NCBI RefSeq assembly: GCF_003173755.1
Contig: NZ_CP029553.1
Coordinates: forward strand, 25,001-89,000
DNA from: Methylobacterium terrae
Lineage (GTDB): Bacteria; Pseudomonadota; Alphaproteobacteria; Rhizobiales; Beijerinckiaceae
Direction of reading: 5' to 3'
Length of the DNA: 64,000 nucleotides
The notes beneath the pieces are model-generated. The model did not search any database. It was not told where the DNA came from and saw nothing but the letters and a program-made list of their open reading frames with translations. Of this stretch, positions 19,890 through 28,626 are shown piece by piece. Both the position numbers and the translations under genes were made by a program. Each line of letters starts with the position of its first letter. Position 1 is the stretch's first letter.

Positions 19890-21869
19890 ATGATCTTTGT
19901 CCTGACCGGCGCCTTGGCGGCCATATCGTTCTACTACCTATTCGTTATTCAGAATTCTCCGGTTGTCAAACCCGTCCAGTCTTGGGTCGTCGCTCGTGCA
20001 AAGCCTACACCTGCCACGCAGGATAGTCAGCAGCCTGGATCGTCATGGCTTTCGAGCTTCAAATCCATTGTTGCGGTCGCATTATTACTGATTCTATTCG
20101 GCATTCTGATCTGGCCGGCCCTCTACACATCCGGGCGTCTGATCTACCACGGGTCGAGCATCGACAAGGCGCTGGTCGATGTGCTGATCCCCTGGATCGT
20201 CGGAGCCGCATTCGGATACGGATTCGCAAGGATCTTTTCGACAATCAATATCAACAATGCATCCTACATCAAGGCTGCCGCTTTTCTGCTCGTATCCTTT
20301 CTATGTACTTTGTTTTTAATGACAGACGGTGAGTACAGCTGGATCAGACGTCTGCAGAAATTCAACGTTGCCGGCAGCTCAATCGAATTTTCGGCCGTCA
20401 CGACGGCGATCGGCGGCTCGTCATATCCAACCTCCGAAAAATCCTTTCCGTCGTCGGTCGGCGTACCGACCGTCGGCGCCGATCGTATCGAGAACCTGAT
20501 CTCATACATGGAGTCCTGGAGCGAGACGATCGACCGCGATCGAGACTACGCCAACGAGGCCGGCTTCAAGGCGGGCTTAGACGACAAGCTCCTTCAGCGG
20601 GAGAAGACATTCGGTGAGACCGACATCGTACCGCTCGGCAAGATTATAAAATACATTCATAATAATCGTGCCTACAACAACGTCGACACGCTCATACCGC
20701 CCGACGACCGCAACAAAATCAGGCAAGAATTGGTCTACGGTGTCTCCAATCGTTATCGAAACAAGACCAGCACGTCGGCGCGTCATAGAGATTTTCAATT
20801 AGCTATCAGGGCTTTGTGGAAATCGGCGTGCCGGGCCGCAAAAGACATAGATATATACACAAAAAATGTAAGCAATAAATATATCGATGAATACGAAATG
20901 CGTTTCATCAAGTGTCAGGAAAAATTAGCCAACGATGATGAGCCCGCCATTTCTGTTGATCCAAATCTGAATTATTACCATGATGAAACGATGATTCGAT
21001 TGCCTTACCAGATCATACTGTCGTCGTATCTGCTCGCTGCCGCTGGCGACGACGATGCCGCCATCAAAGACATCGAAGGCTGGATGAAATCGGAGGAGCC
21101 AATCATCAGGCGTAACCGGGAGAGTTTCGGCTGGCTCCTGATGTATCGCGCGCATTATATGGTTGCTGCGATCCTGAATGGAAGCAGCACGATCAACGCT
21201 CGATCTTATCTTCTGATCGATCGGCACCGGAAGATCATCGATATCGGTCGGAATATACTAACATCCAAGCAAATCAGCGACCCCAAAAGTAAAGAACCGA
21301 AATCGTGGCGCCAATTCTCATCCGGCATGAAGATCGAGGAGAGTCCATTTTCTCTCATCAACAACAGTGCTTGCCTGCAGGATGCGAGCGAGGCGTTCAA
21401 GAAATTCTTCCAATCTTACGTTTCAGCTGCGAATAACATGGTATGGTTTTCGAGCCAGGAAAAATTTTTCACCGAAAATGAGAATATTATGAACGAAATG
21501 CAGGAGAACAATAAGTTTATTTCGGCGGTCAACATGTATTGCCTCGAAAATCGGAAAAACGCTGCCTCGCGACAGGATATCGAAAAAGCCAAGGCCGCGC
21601 TGCTGGACACCTCCGCCTCGGCCGACATTTCCATGGCCGAGTTCGAAGAGAAGGACACGATCGCAAAAGATCTGATCTGCAGCGCCCAGCGAAAGCAAAA
21701 TGAGGCAGTTAAAATATTCGATAAAACGAGATCGATTTTCGCCGGGCATGCGCCAGAGCAATGGAAAGACGCAAGAAATCAAGCAGACGACATCGAGAGA
21801 TTGCTATCCTACCGCCGCCGCCTGCTGTACATACAAGGCCTGATCAAGGACAAGAGCATCAGATGTTGA
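19890..21869 (+). CDS. Hypothetical 659-residue membrane protein on an AT-rich islet
   Basis: No family is recognised. The N-terminal part has four hydrophobic segments (about 3-20, 60-79, 95-115 and 127-144). The remaining 510 residues are hydrophilic, predominantly helical and cytoplasmic by charge, with scattered cysteines and a block around 350-440 (YQIILSSYLLAAAGDDDAAI) that could form TPR-like helices. The base composition and codon use are far more AT-rich than all neighbours (frequent ATA, AAA, AAT), suggesting recent acquisition. It has no operon partner; a MaoC gene precedes it and a DUF4345 gene follows, both GC-rich. The start at 19890 has a poor ribosome site. Function is unknown. 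Confidence 0.8.
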   Translation: MIFVLTGALAAISFYYLFVIQNSPVVKPVQSWVVARAKPTPATQDSQQPGSSWLSSFKSIVAVALLLILFGILIWPALYTSGRLIYHGSSIDKALVDVLIPWIVGAAFGYGFARIFSTININNASYIKAAAFLLVSFLCTLFLMTDGEYSWIRRLQKFNVAGSSIEFSAVTTAIGGSSYPTSEKSFPSSVGVPTVGADRIENLISYMESWSETIDRDRDYANEAGFKAGLDDKLLQREKTFGETDIVPLGKIIKYIHNNRAYNNVDTLIPPDDRNKIRQELVYGVSNRYRNKTSTSARHRDFQLAIRALWKSACRAAKDIDIYTKNVSNKYIDEYEMRFIKCQEKLANDDEPAISVDPNLNYYHDETMIRLPYQIILSSYLLAAAGDDDAAIKDIEGWMKSEEPIIRRNRESFGWLLMYRAHYMVAAILNGSSTINARSYLLIDRHRKIIDIGRNILTSKQISDPKSKEPKSWRQFSSGMKIEESPFSLINNSACLQDASEAFKKFFQSYVSAANNMVWFSSQEKFFTENENIMNEMQENNKFISAVNMYCLENRKNAASRQDIEKAKAALLDTSASADISMAEFEEKDTIAKDLICSAQRKQNEAVKIFDKTRSIFAGHAPEQWKDARNQADDIERLLSYRRRLLYIQGLIKDKSIRC

Positions 21870-22204
21870 AGCTACGGCTGCGATGTGCTCGGTCCGGCCA
21901 TCGCCTCCATGATCGGCATCATCGCGAAAATGCATACCATGAGGAAGAGGTATATCCTGATCATTGTTCGTCTCCTTCGACCCACACCATCTTAGCCGCG
22001 TCCCCTGAAGCCGGGGTGAATGCAGGGATTCGATAGTGCGCCTGATCGAAGCATCTATCAAGCCGGATGGATTGCGTCGTACCGGCAGCCTGCCGCCAGG
22101 CGTCTGCGGTTCAGGGGGCGATGCGCGTCCGAGTGTGAACCAGATGCCCCCCGGCAGATTGTCGTGGGGATCATGCGCGCGATGCGAATGCGGGACTCGG
22201 CGGA
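21870..22204. other. Intergenic region, right edge of the AT-rich islet
   Basis: The composition returns to GC-rich over about 21900-22050. No attachment-site repeat matching the left edge, no transposase fragment and no promoter could be identified. No gene is supported. Confidence 0.5.
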
Positions 22205-22612
22205 ATGGACATCGAGGGTGAACGGCGGGCGCTTCAGCGCGTGGTGGCGGTGGCGGGGCTCGTGCCGGTGCTGGGCGGGCTCTACGGCGTGCTGTTCGGC
22301 CAGGCCGGTCTCGGCGGCGGCGCCTTCGACGTCTCGACCGACAGCCATTTCCGCTACCTGTCGGGCCTGCTGCTCGGGATCGGCCTGCTGTTCTGGTCGA
22401 CGATCCCGGGGATCGAGACCAAGACCTCGCTGTTCCGCTTCCTGACCATGGTGGTGGTGCTCGGCGGCCTCGCCCGGCTCCTCGGCCTGTGGATGACCGG
22501 GGTGCCCTCGCTCACCATGCTGGCGGCGCTCGGCATGGAGCTCGTGGTCACGCCGCTGCTCTGCCTGTGGCAGATCCGGGTGGCGAGCCGGGCGGGGACG
22601 GCGGTGCTGTAG
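22205..22612 (+). CDS. DUF4345 family small membrane protein
   Basis: A 135-residue protein with four hydrophobic segments (about 13-33, 48-65, 78-95 and 104-122). The segment FDVSTDSHFRYLSGLLLGIG is characteristic of the DUF4345 family of small integral membrane proteins of unknown function. The ATG at 22205 gives the normal family length. It follows the AT-rich islet and stands alone on the plus strand; the next gene is convergent. Family membership is judged from the pattern. Confidence 0.8.
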   Translation: MDIEGERRALQRVVAVAGLVPVLGGLYGVLFGQAGLGGGAFDVSTDSHFRYLSGLLLGIGLLFWSTIPGIETKTSLFRFLTMVVVLGGLARLLGLWMTGVPSLTMLAALGMELVVTPLLCLWQIRVASRAGTAVL

Positions 22613-22761
22613 CTCAAGCCGTAAGCCGCGCCGCCCGCGACCCCTCCACCCTTCTGCGGGGGCGGGTGGCCTACGGAATAGGCCGGGACAGGGGCGGCGC
22701 GACGCCGATCCAGGCGGCGACCGTCATCGTGGTCGCGACCTCTCCGGACGCGGCGCGCCCC

Positions 22762-23196
22762 TTACTCCACCCGCGTCCACATCTGCTTCTTGCAGATCAG
22801 CCCGCCGAGCACGCAGCCCGACAGTTCCAGCACGTTCGGCCCCTTCATGGCGAGCTTGCCGGTATAGGTCTTGCCGTCGCGAAAATTGTAGAGCGAGCCC
22901 TCCCAGCCCTCGCCGGACGGGCGCATGTCGCGGGTCAGCGCCACGCCGACGAGGCTGCGGCCGCGCAAGCCGGCATCGGGGTTGTTCACGTCCTTGGTCT
23001 CGCCGGCCATCACCTTGGCGATGGTGCCGCAATAGGCGGCGCCGCAGCGGGCGATGCGGATCTGCGAATCGCCCCCCGGGGTGAGCCAGGTACCGGTGGG
23101 CTGGGGACCCGCCTGCGCGTGGGCGAGGGCCGGCGCGCAGGCGAGGAACAGGGCGGCGAGAAGGACGGGACGCAACGGCGCAGGCTCCGGCAACAC
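22762..23196 (-). CDS. DUF2147 family secreted protein
   Basis: The 144-residue product has a signal peptide (VLLAALFLACAPALAHA, ending about residue 28) and then a small beta-rich domain. The domain carries the DUF2147 signatures: GTWLTPGGDSQIRI, the C-x5-C pair in CGAAYCGTI, YNFRDGKTYTGKL and a C-terminal LSGCVLGGLICKKQMWTR. The four cysteines suggest disulfides in the periplasm. The biochemical role of the family is unknown. It follows the dehydrogenase gene on the same strand after a short gap of about 50 bases, so co-transcription is possible although its own start region is not distinctive. Confidence 0.85.
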   Translation of the reverse strand: MLPEPAPLRPVLLAALFLACAPALAHAQAGPQPTGTWLTPGGDSQIRIARCGAAYCGTIAKVMAGETKDVNNPDAGLRGRSLVGVALTRDMRPSGEGWEGSLYNFRDGKTYTGKLAMKGPNVLELSGCVLGGLICKKQMWTRVE

Positions 23197-23244
23197 GAAT
23201 CGGGAGCCCCGACCTAGCGCCTTCGCGCCCGTCCCGCCATGCGG

Positions 23245-24402
23245 TTAGGCGACGAGTTCCGGGAACGGCACGATGGTCGATTTCACCGTCTTCATCGCCA
23301 TCGCGTCCTTCACCGCCTGCGACACGCCCTCCTGGGTGAAGGGATAGACCGTCTGCATCTCGAGCCAGGGATACTTGTCCCGGGCGCGGTAGAGCATGTC
23401 GACGCCGAGGGGCAGGTCGTTGCCGGTGAAAGCCCAGGAGCCGAGCACGTTCAGGTCCTTGGAGCAGATCCGGTGCCAGGAGGTCTCGATCTTCCCGGCA
23501 TCCGTGAACTGGCCCATCTCCACGTAGGTGCCGCCGTCGCGCAGGAACTCGATGCCCTCCGGCCCCGCCGTCGGGTGGCCCGAGCAATCCATGACGAGGT
23601 CGGCGCCGAAGCCGCCGACGATCTCGCGCACCGCCGCGATGCGGGCCTCCGGCGTCGTGACCTCGGTGATGTCGACGGTCGCCTCGGCGCCGAACTTTCG
23701 GGCGAGCGCGAGGCGCGGCTCCTCCGGCGCGCCGACGCAGATCACCCGCCCGGCGCCCATCTCCTGGGCGGCCGCCACCGCCAGGATGCCGATCGGCCCT
23801 GATCCCTGGATCACCACGGTGTCGCCCCACTTGAAGCCGCCGGCCCGGGTCGCCCGGTTGAAGGCGCGGATGCAGGAGGTCAGCGGCTCGGAGAGCGCAC
23901 CGAGGCGCAGCGACATGTCGTCGGGCAGCTTGTAGACCTTGGTGCCCGGCAGCATCTCGAGGTCGACGTAGACGTACTCGGCCCAGCCGCCCCACAGGTG
24001 CGGCGCCTTGTCGAAGCCGAGGTAGCGCCCGTAATAGACCGGGGTCAGGCACTTGTTGGCCTGCTCCGGATAATGGACGCAGTAATAGCAGTGCCCGCAC
24101 GGCATCAGCGGCGGGATCATCACCTTCGATCCGACCTGGAGCGGCTTCTCCATGAAGTCGGCGGTGAACTCGTCGCCCTTCTCGACGATGACGCCGCCGA
24201 TCTCGTGCCCCAGCGTGAAGGGCCACGGCAGGGGCTTCGGCCAGTGGCCCTTGAGGATGTGCTGGTCGGTGCCGCAGACGCCGCAGGCGCCGACCTTGAT
24301 CAGCGCCGCCTTGCGCGGAACCTTCGGCCAGGGCACCGATTGGATCACGGGTTCCGCCCCGGGGCCCGCGAACGTCGCGACGCGGATCTCTGGCTTGCTC
24401 AT
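23245..24402 (-). CDS. Zinc-dependent alcohol dehydrogenase family oxidoreductase (MDR)
   Basis: A 385-residue medium-chain dehydrogenase. Catalytic-zinc ligands are C43 (in GVCGTD) and H66-E67 (GHEIGG). Structural-zinc cysteines are C102, C105, C108 and C118. The NAD(P) fold starts at GSGPIG near 201. These place it with zinc alcohol/polyol dehydrogenases such as threonine or sorbitol dehydrogenase; the substrate is not identified. The ATG at 24402 is preceded by a GAGGAAG ribosome site. It is divergent from the FUSC efflux operon across 178 bases, which may share control elements, although no operator was recognised. Confidence 0.9.
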   Translation of the reverse strand: MSKPEIRVATFAGPGAEPVIQSVPWPKVPRKAALIKVGACGVCGTDQHILKGHWPKPLPWPFTLGHEIGGVIVEKGDEFTADFMEKPLQVGSKVMIPPLMPCGHCYYCVHYPEQANKCLTPVYYGRYLGFDKAPHLWGGWAEYVYVDLEMLPGTKVYKLPDDMSLRLGALSEPLTSCIRAFNRATRAGGFKWGDTVVIQGSGPIGILAVAAAQEMGAGRVICVGAPEEPRLALARKFGAEATVDITEVTTPEARIAAVREIVGGFGADLVMDCSGHPTAGPEGIEFLRDGGTYVEMGQFTDAGKIETSWHRICSKDLNVLGSWAFTGNDLPLGVDMLYRARDKYPWLEMQTVYPFTQEGVSQAVKDAMAMKTVKSTIVPFPELVA

Positions 24403-24579
24403 CGGCGCTTCCTCGGCTGGCTGTTCTGGCACGGCGTGCGGCCGCGGGCCGGGTCGCTGCCCGGTTGCCGCTACCCTACCATCGAATTCGAATCGTGCAT
24501 CCCAATCGGGCGCGATCGATCTCGACGGCGTCGTTCTCGGCGGTATCGATCGTGACGACGTCGATCTCGGGGGGGCCGG

Positions 24580-26604
24580 ATGGCCGAGGTGAACACCGCG
24601 GAGGCGAGTCGGCGGAGCGCCTGGATCGACGCGCTCCTCGACCGGATCGAGCCGCCGCCCCTCGCCTCCTGGGCCTATGCCCTGCGGATCTGGCTCGCCA
24701 TGATACTGGCCCTCTATGCCGGGTTCTGGCTCCAGCTCGAGAGCGCCTCCTCGGCCGCCGTCACGGTGGCGATCCTGGCTCAAGCACGGCGCGGGCAGGC
24801 CCTGTCGAAGGCGGCCTACCGCTTCCTCGGCACGCTGGTCGGCTTTGCCGTCGCGATCCTGTTCACCGCCCTGTTCGGGCAGGACCGGGTCGAGATGCTG
24901 GTCGCCTTCGCGCTCTGGATGGGGCTCTGCGTCTTCGTCGCCAACTACCTCCAGGGCACCAAGGCCTACGGCGCCATGCTGTCGGGCTACACGGTGGCGA
25001 TCATCGCGATCAACAACATCGACGCGCCGCAATCGGTGTTCGAATCCGGCATCGCCCGCGTCGCCGCGATCGCGCTCGGCATCGTGTCGATCACCTTCAT
25101 CAACGACGCGCTCGGGGCGCCCTCGATCTTCCCCGACCTCAGCGCCGGCATGGGACGGGCGCGCGGCGCGGTGCGCGACTTCGTCCGCCGGGCGGTGCGG
25201 GAGGGCGACCCGGGCCCCGAGAGCGCCGCCGACACGATGGGCCTGGCGGCCGCCCCGCGCGACGCGATCGGCGTGGTCGCGACCGAGTTCCACGACGGCG
25301 AGAACCGGGCGGCGGGGGCGCGCAGCGCGGTGGCGGCCCTGTTCGCCTCGGTCGCGGCCGCCCGCTCCTTCGCGCTCGCCGTCGCGCGCACCGGCGATCC
25401 GGACGGCCTGCGCGCCAGGGTGCTCGCCGGCCTCGACGGCGACCGCGACGCCCTGCCCGGCCTGGTGGCCCGCCTCGACGCTCTCGCGGCGGGCGCCGCC
25501 GCGACCCCCGACGCGGTGCTGCTGCACCGGCGCGCCATCGACCTCCTGCGCCAGGACCGGCTCGCCGAGGACGGGATCGAGGCTTTGGAGACCGGGCGCG
25601 CCCCCTTGCGCGACATGCGCCTGCCGGTGCACCGCGACTTTCCGGACGCGCTGCGCAACGCCGCCCGGGTGGTGATCACGATCGCGATCAGCGCCGCGCT
25701 GTTCGTGCTCAGCGGCTGGCCCGCCACCTCGGCGGCTCTGCTCCAGGTCTCGGCCTTCGCGGCGCTCGCCTCGATCAACCCGAACCCGGTCGGCTTCGCC
25801 ACCGGCGCGCTGTGGGGGATGCCGCTCGCGGCGGCCTGCGCCGGCATCGTCGAGTTCATCGTGCTCGACGGCGGCCAGGGCTTCCCGCTGCTCGCCATCG
25901 CGATGGCGCCGGTCATCATCGTCGCCTGCCTGCTCAGCCTGCGGCCCGCGACCGCGAGCCTCGGATTCATCCTGCTGGTGTTCTTCCCCGTCGTGCTGTC
26001 GCCGGCGAACCCGCAGCCCTACAACCCGGAATCCTACGTCAACGCGACCGTGCTGTTCTGCGTCTCCGGGCTGATCCTGTTCCTGGTGATCCGGATCGTG
26101 CTGCCGACCACGAACGCCCAGCGCCGGCGCTGGTCGCTCCAGGCCGCCCGCGCCGACGTGATCGAGGCCCTGTCGGGCGAGCCGCAGGAGGCCGACGAGC
26201 GGGTCAACCTCGATGCCGACCGCTTGGTGCAGTTCGCCGGCTGGGCCGGCACGGCGGGCGCCTTGCGCCGCGCCACCCTGCGGCACGCCTTCGCGCTCGC
26301 GGCCCTCGACACGGCCGCGGCGGGAGCGCAGGCGGGCCTGAACCGGCTCGCGGGCGTGACGGCCTACGACGATGCCGTGGCCCGGGCCCGCGCCGCCTTT
26401 GGGCGTGCCGAGGCGGAGCCGCTCCGCGAGGCGGGCGCCGCCCTGCTCGAGGCGGCCCGCACCGCCCCGGCGGAGTCGCGCCGCACCGCAACACGGATTG
26501 TGGCCGACCTCACGACCGCGTCCTATGTCGTCGAGGGGCAGGGCCGGGTGCTGCGGCGCCTCGGCCTGTGGGAGGCCGGGAACCGGGCGGGCTATGTTTC
26601 ATGA
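24580..26604 (+). CDS. FUSC family inner-membrane efflux protein (AaeB-like)
   Basis: The 674-residue product has the duplicated architecture of FUSC proteins: five or six membrane helices at 28-170, a cytoplasmic domain, a second helix bundle at about 365-510, and a cytoplasmic tail. It is the inner-membrane part of aromatic-acid/detergent efflux systems of the AaeB type. It is followed by DUF1656 (11-base overlap) and an HlyD-type adaptor, the standard three-gene order. The ATG at 24580 gives the normal N-terminus (SWAYALRIWLAMILALYAG). The transported compound is unknown. The divergent dehydrogenase gene might be functionally related. Confidence 0.9.
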   Translation: MAEVNTAEASRRSAWIDALLDRIEPPPLASWAYALRIWLAMILALYAGFWLQLESASSAAVTVAILAQARRGQALSKAAYRFLGTLVGFAVAILFTALFGQDRVEMLVAFALWMGLCVFVANYLQGTKAYGAMLSGYTVAIIAINNIDAPQSVFESGIARVAAIALGIVSITFINDALGAPSIFPDLSAGMGRARGAVRDFVRRAVREGDPGPESAADTMGLAAAPRDAIGVVATEFHDGENRAAGARSAVAALFASVAAARSFALAVARTGDPDGLRARVLAGLDGDRDALPGLVARLDALAAGAAATPDAVLLHRRAIDLLRQDRLAEDGIEALETGRAPLRDMRLPVHRDFPDALRNAARVVITIAISAALFVLSGWPATSAALLQVSAFAALASINPNPVGFATGALWGMPLAAACAGIVEFIVLDGGQGFPLLAIAMAPVIIVACLLSLRPATASLGFILLVFFPVVLSPANPQPYNPESYVNATVLFCVSGLILFLVIRIVLPTTNAQRRRWSLQAARADVIEALSGEPQEADERVNLDADRLVQFAGWAGTAGALRRATLRHAFALAALDTAAAGAQAGLNRLAGVTAYDDAVARARAAFGRAEAEPLREAGAALLEAARTAPAESRRTATRIVADLTTASYVVEGQGRVLRRLGLWEAGNRAGYVS

Positions 26605-26788
26605 ACTGACGATCGGCGGGGTGCTGGTCTCTCCCTTCGTCGCCTACGCGGTCGCGGCCCTCGCGGTCCTGCTGGCCGTACGGCCGCTCCTTAGGCTCGT
26701 GCGCTTCGAGCGCGTCTTCGCGAACCCGCCGCTCGCCGAGGCGGGACTCTACGTCTGCATCCTGGCGCTCTTGATCGTGCTGGTCTGA
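26594..26788 (+). CDS. DUF1656 small membrane protein (AaeX-like)
   Basis: A 64-residue protein with two membrane helices (about 10-30 and 47-63) and the family start FHELTIGGVLVSPF. DUF1656 proteins are the small middle component of FUSC/HlyD efflux operons. The ATG at 26594 lies inside the 3' end of the FUSC gene and translation is probably coupled. The next gene starts 10 bases after its stop. Confidence 0.9.
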   Translation: MFHELTIGGVLVSPFVAYAVAALAVLLAVRPLLRLVRFERVFANPPLAEAGLYVCILALLIVLV

Positions 26789-26798
26789 GGAGGAAACG

Positions 26799-27995
26799 GT
26801 GGCGGTCAAGCGCACGACCCGGGGACGGCGGCTCCTGCGGATTCTGGCGACGCTGGTGGTGCTGGTGCTGGCCGGCGCGGCGGCGCTGATCGTCTGGCAA
26901 TACTACGTCACCGCGCCCTGGACCCGGGACGGGCGGGTGCGTGTCCAGGTGGCGAGCGTCGCCCCCCAGGTCTCCGGCCAGATCACGGAGCTGCGCGTCG
27001 TCGACAACCAGCTCGTCCGCAAGGGCGACGTGCTCTACGTGATCGACCCGTTCGACTTCAAGATCGCGCTCGATTCGGCGAAGGCCGAGGTCGAGAACCG
27101 GGCGGCCGACCTCCAGGTCAAGCGTGCCCAGGCCGCGCGGCGCGAGGCGCTGACCACCGTCTCGACCTCGATCGAGGAGAAGCAGCAATTCGCCGGCACC
27201 GCCAAGCAGGCGGAGGCCGCCTTCGCCTCGGCGCAGGCGCAGGCCGCGCAGGCCGAGATCAACCTGAAGCGCACGGAGGTGAGGAGCCCGGTCAATGGCT
27301 ACGTCACCAACCTGCTCCTGCGGGTCGGCGACTACGCCACCGCCGGCACCCGCAACATCTCGGTCATCGATGGCGATTCGTACTGGATCGACGGCTATTT
27401 CGAGGAGACCAAGATGGACCACATCCGGGTCGGCGACCCGGCGAGCGCGGCGCTGATGGGCTATGCCGAGCCGGTCCGCGGCCGGGTCGACAGCATCACC
27501 CGCGGCATCAGCACCCCGAACGCCGCGGCGAGCACGCAGGGGCTTCCCAGCGTCGATCCGGTCTATACCTGGGTGCGCCTTGCCCAGAGGGTGCCGGTGC
27601 GCATACGCATCGAGCAGGTGCCGCCGAACCTGGCGCTGGTCGCCGGCATGACCGCGACGGTCTCGGTCGGCGCCTACGCCGAGCACGGCGACCGCCTGCG
27701 CGACGCGTTCAGCGCCTTCGTCGACCGCCTCGGGCCGCGGCGGCCGGAAGGGACCGCGGTCGCGCCCGCCGGAAACACCACCACCGTCAAGGGCTCGCAC
27801 GACGTCTCGACCCTGCCGGCGCCCGATCCGAAGGCGGGCCCGAGCGCCGAGCAGATCGCCCCCGGGATCGCGCCGGGCATCAACGAAGCGCCCGAGACGG
27901 CCAAGGACGCGGGCAAGGACGCGGGCAAGGACGCGGCTTCGAAGGACCAGCGCGGCCCGCACCGCCAGGGCTCCGGCCGCACCGCGCGGGATTGA
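26799..27995 (+). CDS. HlyD family periplasmic adaptor (AaeA-like)
   Basis: The 398-residue membrane fusion protein has one N-terminal helix (residues 12-35), a lipoyl-like half (VRVQVASVAPQVSGQITEL), a coiled hairpin (about 85-155, rich in Ala/Gln/Lys), the second lipoyl half (EVRSPVNGYVTNLLLRVG) and a beta-barrel domain. It would link the FUSC pump to an outer-membrane exit. The start is GTG at 26799 with a GAGGA ribosome site. The last 90 residues extend beyond the usual length and include short AGKD repeats from a tandem at about 27905-27935. The outer-membrane partner is not encoded here. Confidence 0.92.
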   Translation: MAVKRTTRGRRLLRILATLVVLVLAGAAALIVWQYYVTAPWTRDGRVRVQVASVAPQVSGQITELRVVDNQLVRKGDVLYVIDPFDFKIALDSAKAEVENRAADLQVKRAQAARREALTTVSTSIEEKQQFAGTAKQAEAAFASAQAQAAQAEINLKRTEVRSPVNGYVTNLLLRVGDYATAGTRNISVIDGDSYWIDGYFEETKMDHIRVGDPASAALMGYAEPVRGRVDSITRGISTPNAAASTQGLPSVDPVYTWVRLAQRVPVRIRIEQVPPNLALVAGMTATVSVGAYAEHGDRLRDAFSAFVDRLGPRRPEGTAVAPAGNTTTVKGSHDVSTLPAPDPKAGPSAEQIAPGIAPGINEAPETAKDAGKDAGKDAASKDQRGPHRQGSGRTARD

Positions 27996-28039
27996 CACGC
28001 TCCCGCTTCGCACGGCACAGGAGAGGGGCTTCACCGCGC

Positions 28040-28126
28040 GCGGGCGTGGCGGAATTGGTAGACGCAGCGGACTCAAAATCCGCCGTCCTCACGGATATGT
28101 CGGTTCGAGTCCGACCGCCCGCACCA
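28040..28126 (+). tRNA. tRNA-Leu (anticodon CAA)
   Basis: An 87-base class II tRNA. The seven-base acceptor stem (gcgggcg with cgcccgc), the anticodon stem gcgga/tccgc around the loop ctcaaaa (anticodon CAA, reading UUG), a long variable arm and the T arm ggttcgagtcc are all visible. The CCA end is encoded. It is followed directly by the remnant of a serine recombinase. Confidence 0.96.
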
Positions 28127-28151
28127 TCCCCTGTTTTCCCATCGTCATGTC

Positions 28152-28475
28152 TCATGGCAGCCTGATGGGTGCGGAAATCTTGGCGGTTCGATAACCCTCT
28201 CCGCGCAAGTACGGCAGCCGGTTCACGAAGACCAGCTTGAGCACGGCCCTGCGATTCCTCGATCCGGGGCAAATGCCAGAGTTTGCAAGGTAGTCGAACG
28301 CGGTTCGATAGGTCTCGCTGAAACTTGCCAGCGGCTTGCCGCAGGAGGCGACCTTTTCGGCGAGCAGCGCCTTCTCCGTTTCGAGGTCCGCGATGCGCTT
28401 CTCGTGAGCTGCGACGACCGACGCGCCCTCCGCATCGACCAAGCGGTGTCGGCCATCGCAGATGAACTGACCTCG
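28152..28475 (-). pseudogene. Serine recombinase C-terminal remnant beside tRNA-Leu
   Basis: About 105 codons remain open and encode a coiled region (KRIADLETEKALLAEKV) followed by segments ASFSETYRTAFDYLANSG, AVLKLVFVNRLPYLRGEGY and RTAKISAPIRL. These resemble the C-terminal end of large serine recombinases of phage and integrative elements. The catalytic resolvase domain and its DNA-binding part are absent, and no start codon with a ribosome site precedes the fragment. It is therefore the tail of a decayed integrase left behind tRNA-Leu. A 17-base inverted repeat (28467-28483 with 28511-28527) lies at its upstream end. The family call is by pattern only. Confidence 0.65.
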
Positions 28476-28527
28476 AAGGAGGGCTCCAGCTGCCTGTGCG
28501 ATCCCTGCATCCCTCCTTCGAGGTCAG
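28467..28527. repeat. Perfect 17-bp inverted repeat, 27-bp spacer
   Basis: The arms ctgacctcgaaggaggg (28467-28483) and its exact reverse complement (28511-28527) flank 27 bases at the upstream border of the recombinase remnant. It could be a remnant recombination site or an inversion scar of the lost element. The rest of the gap to the next gene holds nothing recognisable. Confidence 0.8.
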
Positions 28528-28626
28528 TCGATGTTCAATCGACCGACACCTCGGGATGCGGTCGCGGGTGAGAGGAGTTGCCGCCGCAGCCAGAAAGCCG
28601 TGTCGTGGACCGTGGTGCAACTCTCC

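Noticed and set aside
23239..23802. Plus-strand open frame opposite the zinc dehydrogenase
   Set aside because: The dehydrogenase motifs and ribosome site are on the minus strand. The plus frame is an antisense shadow.
28040..28626. A complete integrated element with attachment repeats at tRNA-Leu
   Set aside because: No second copy of the tRNA 3' end was seen in the following sequence, and only the recombinase tail remains.
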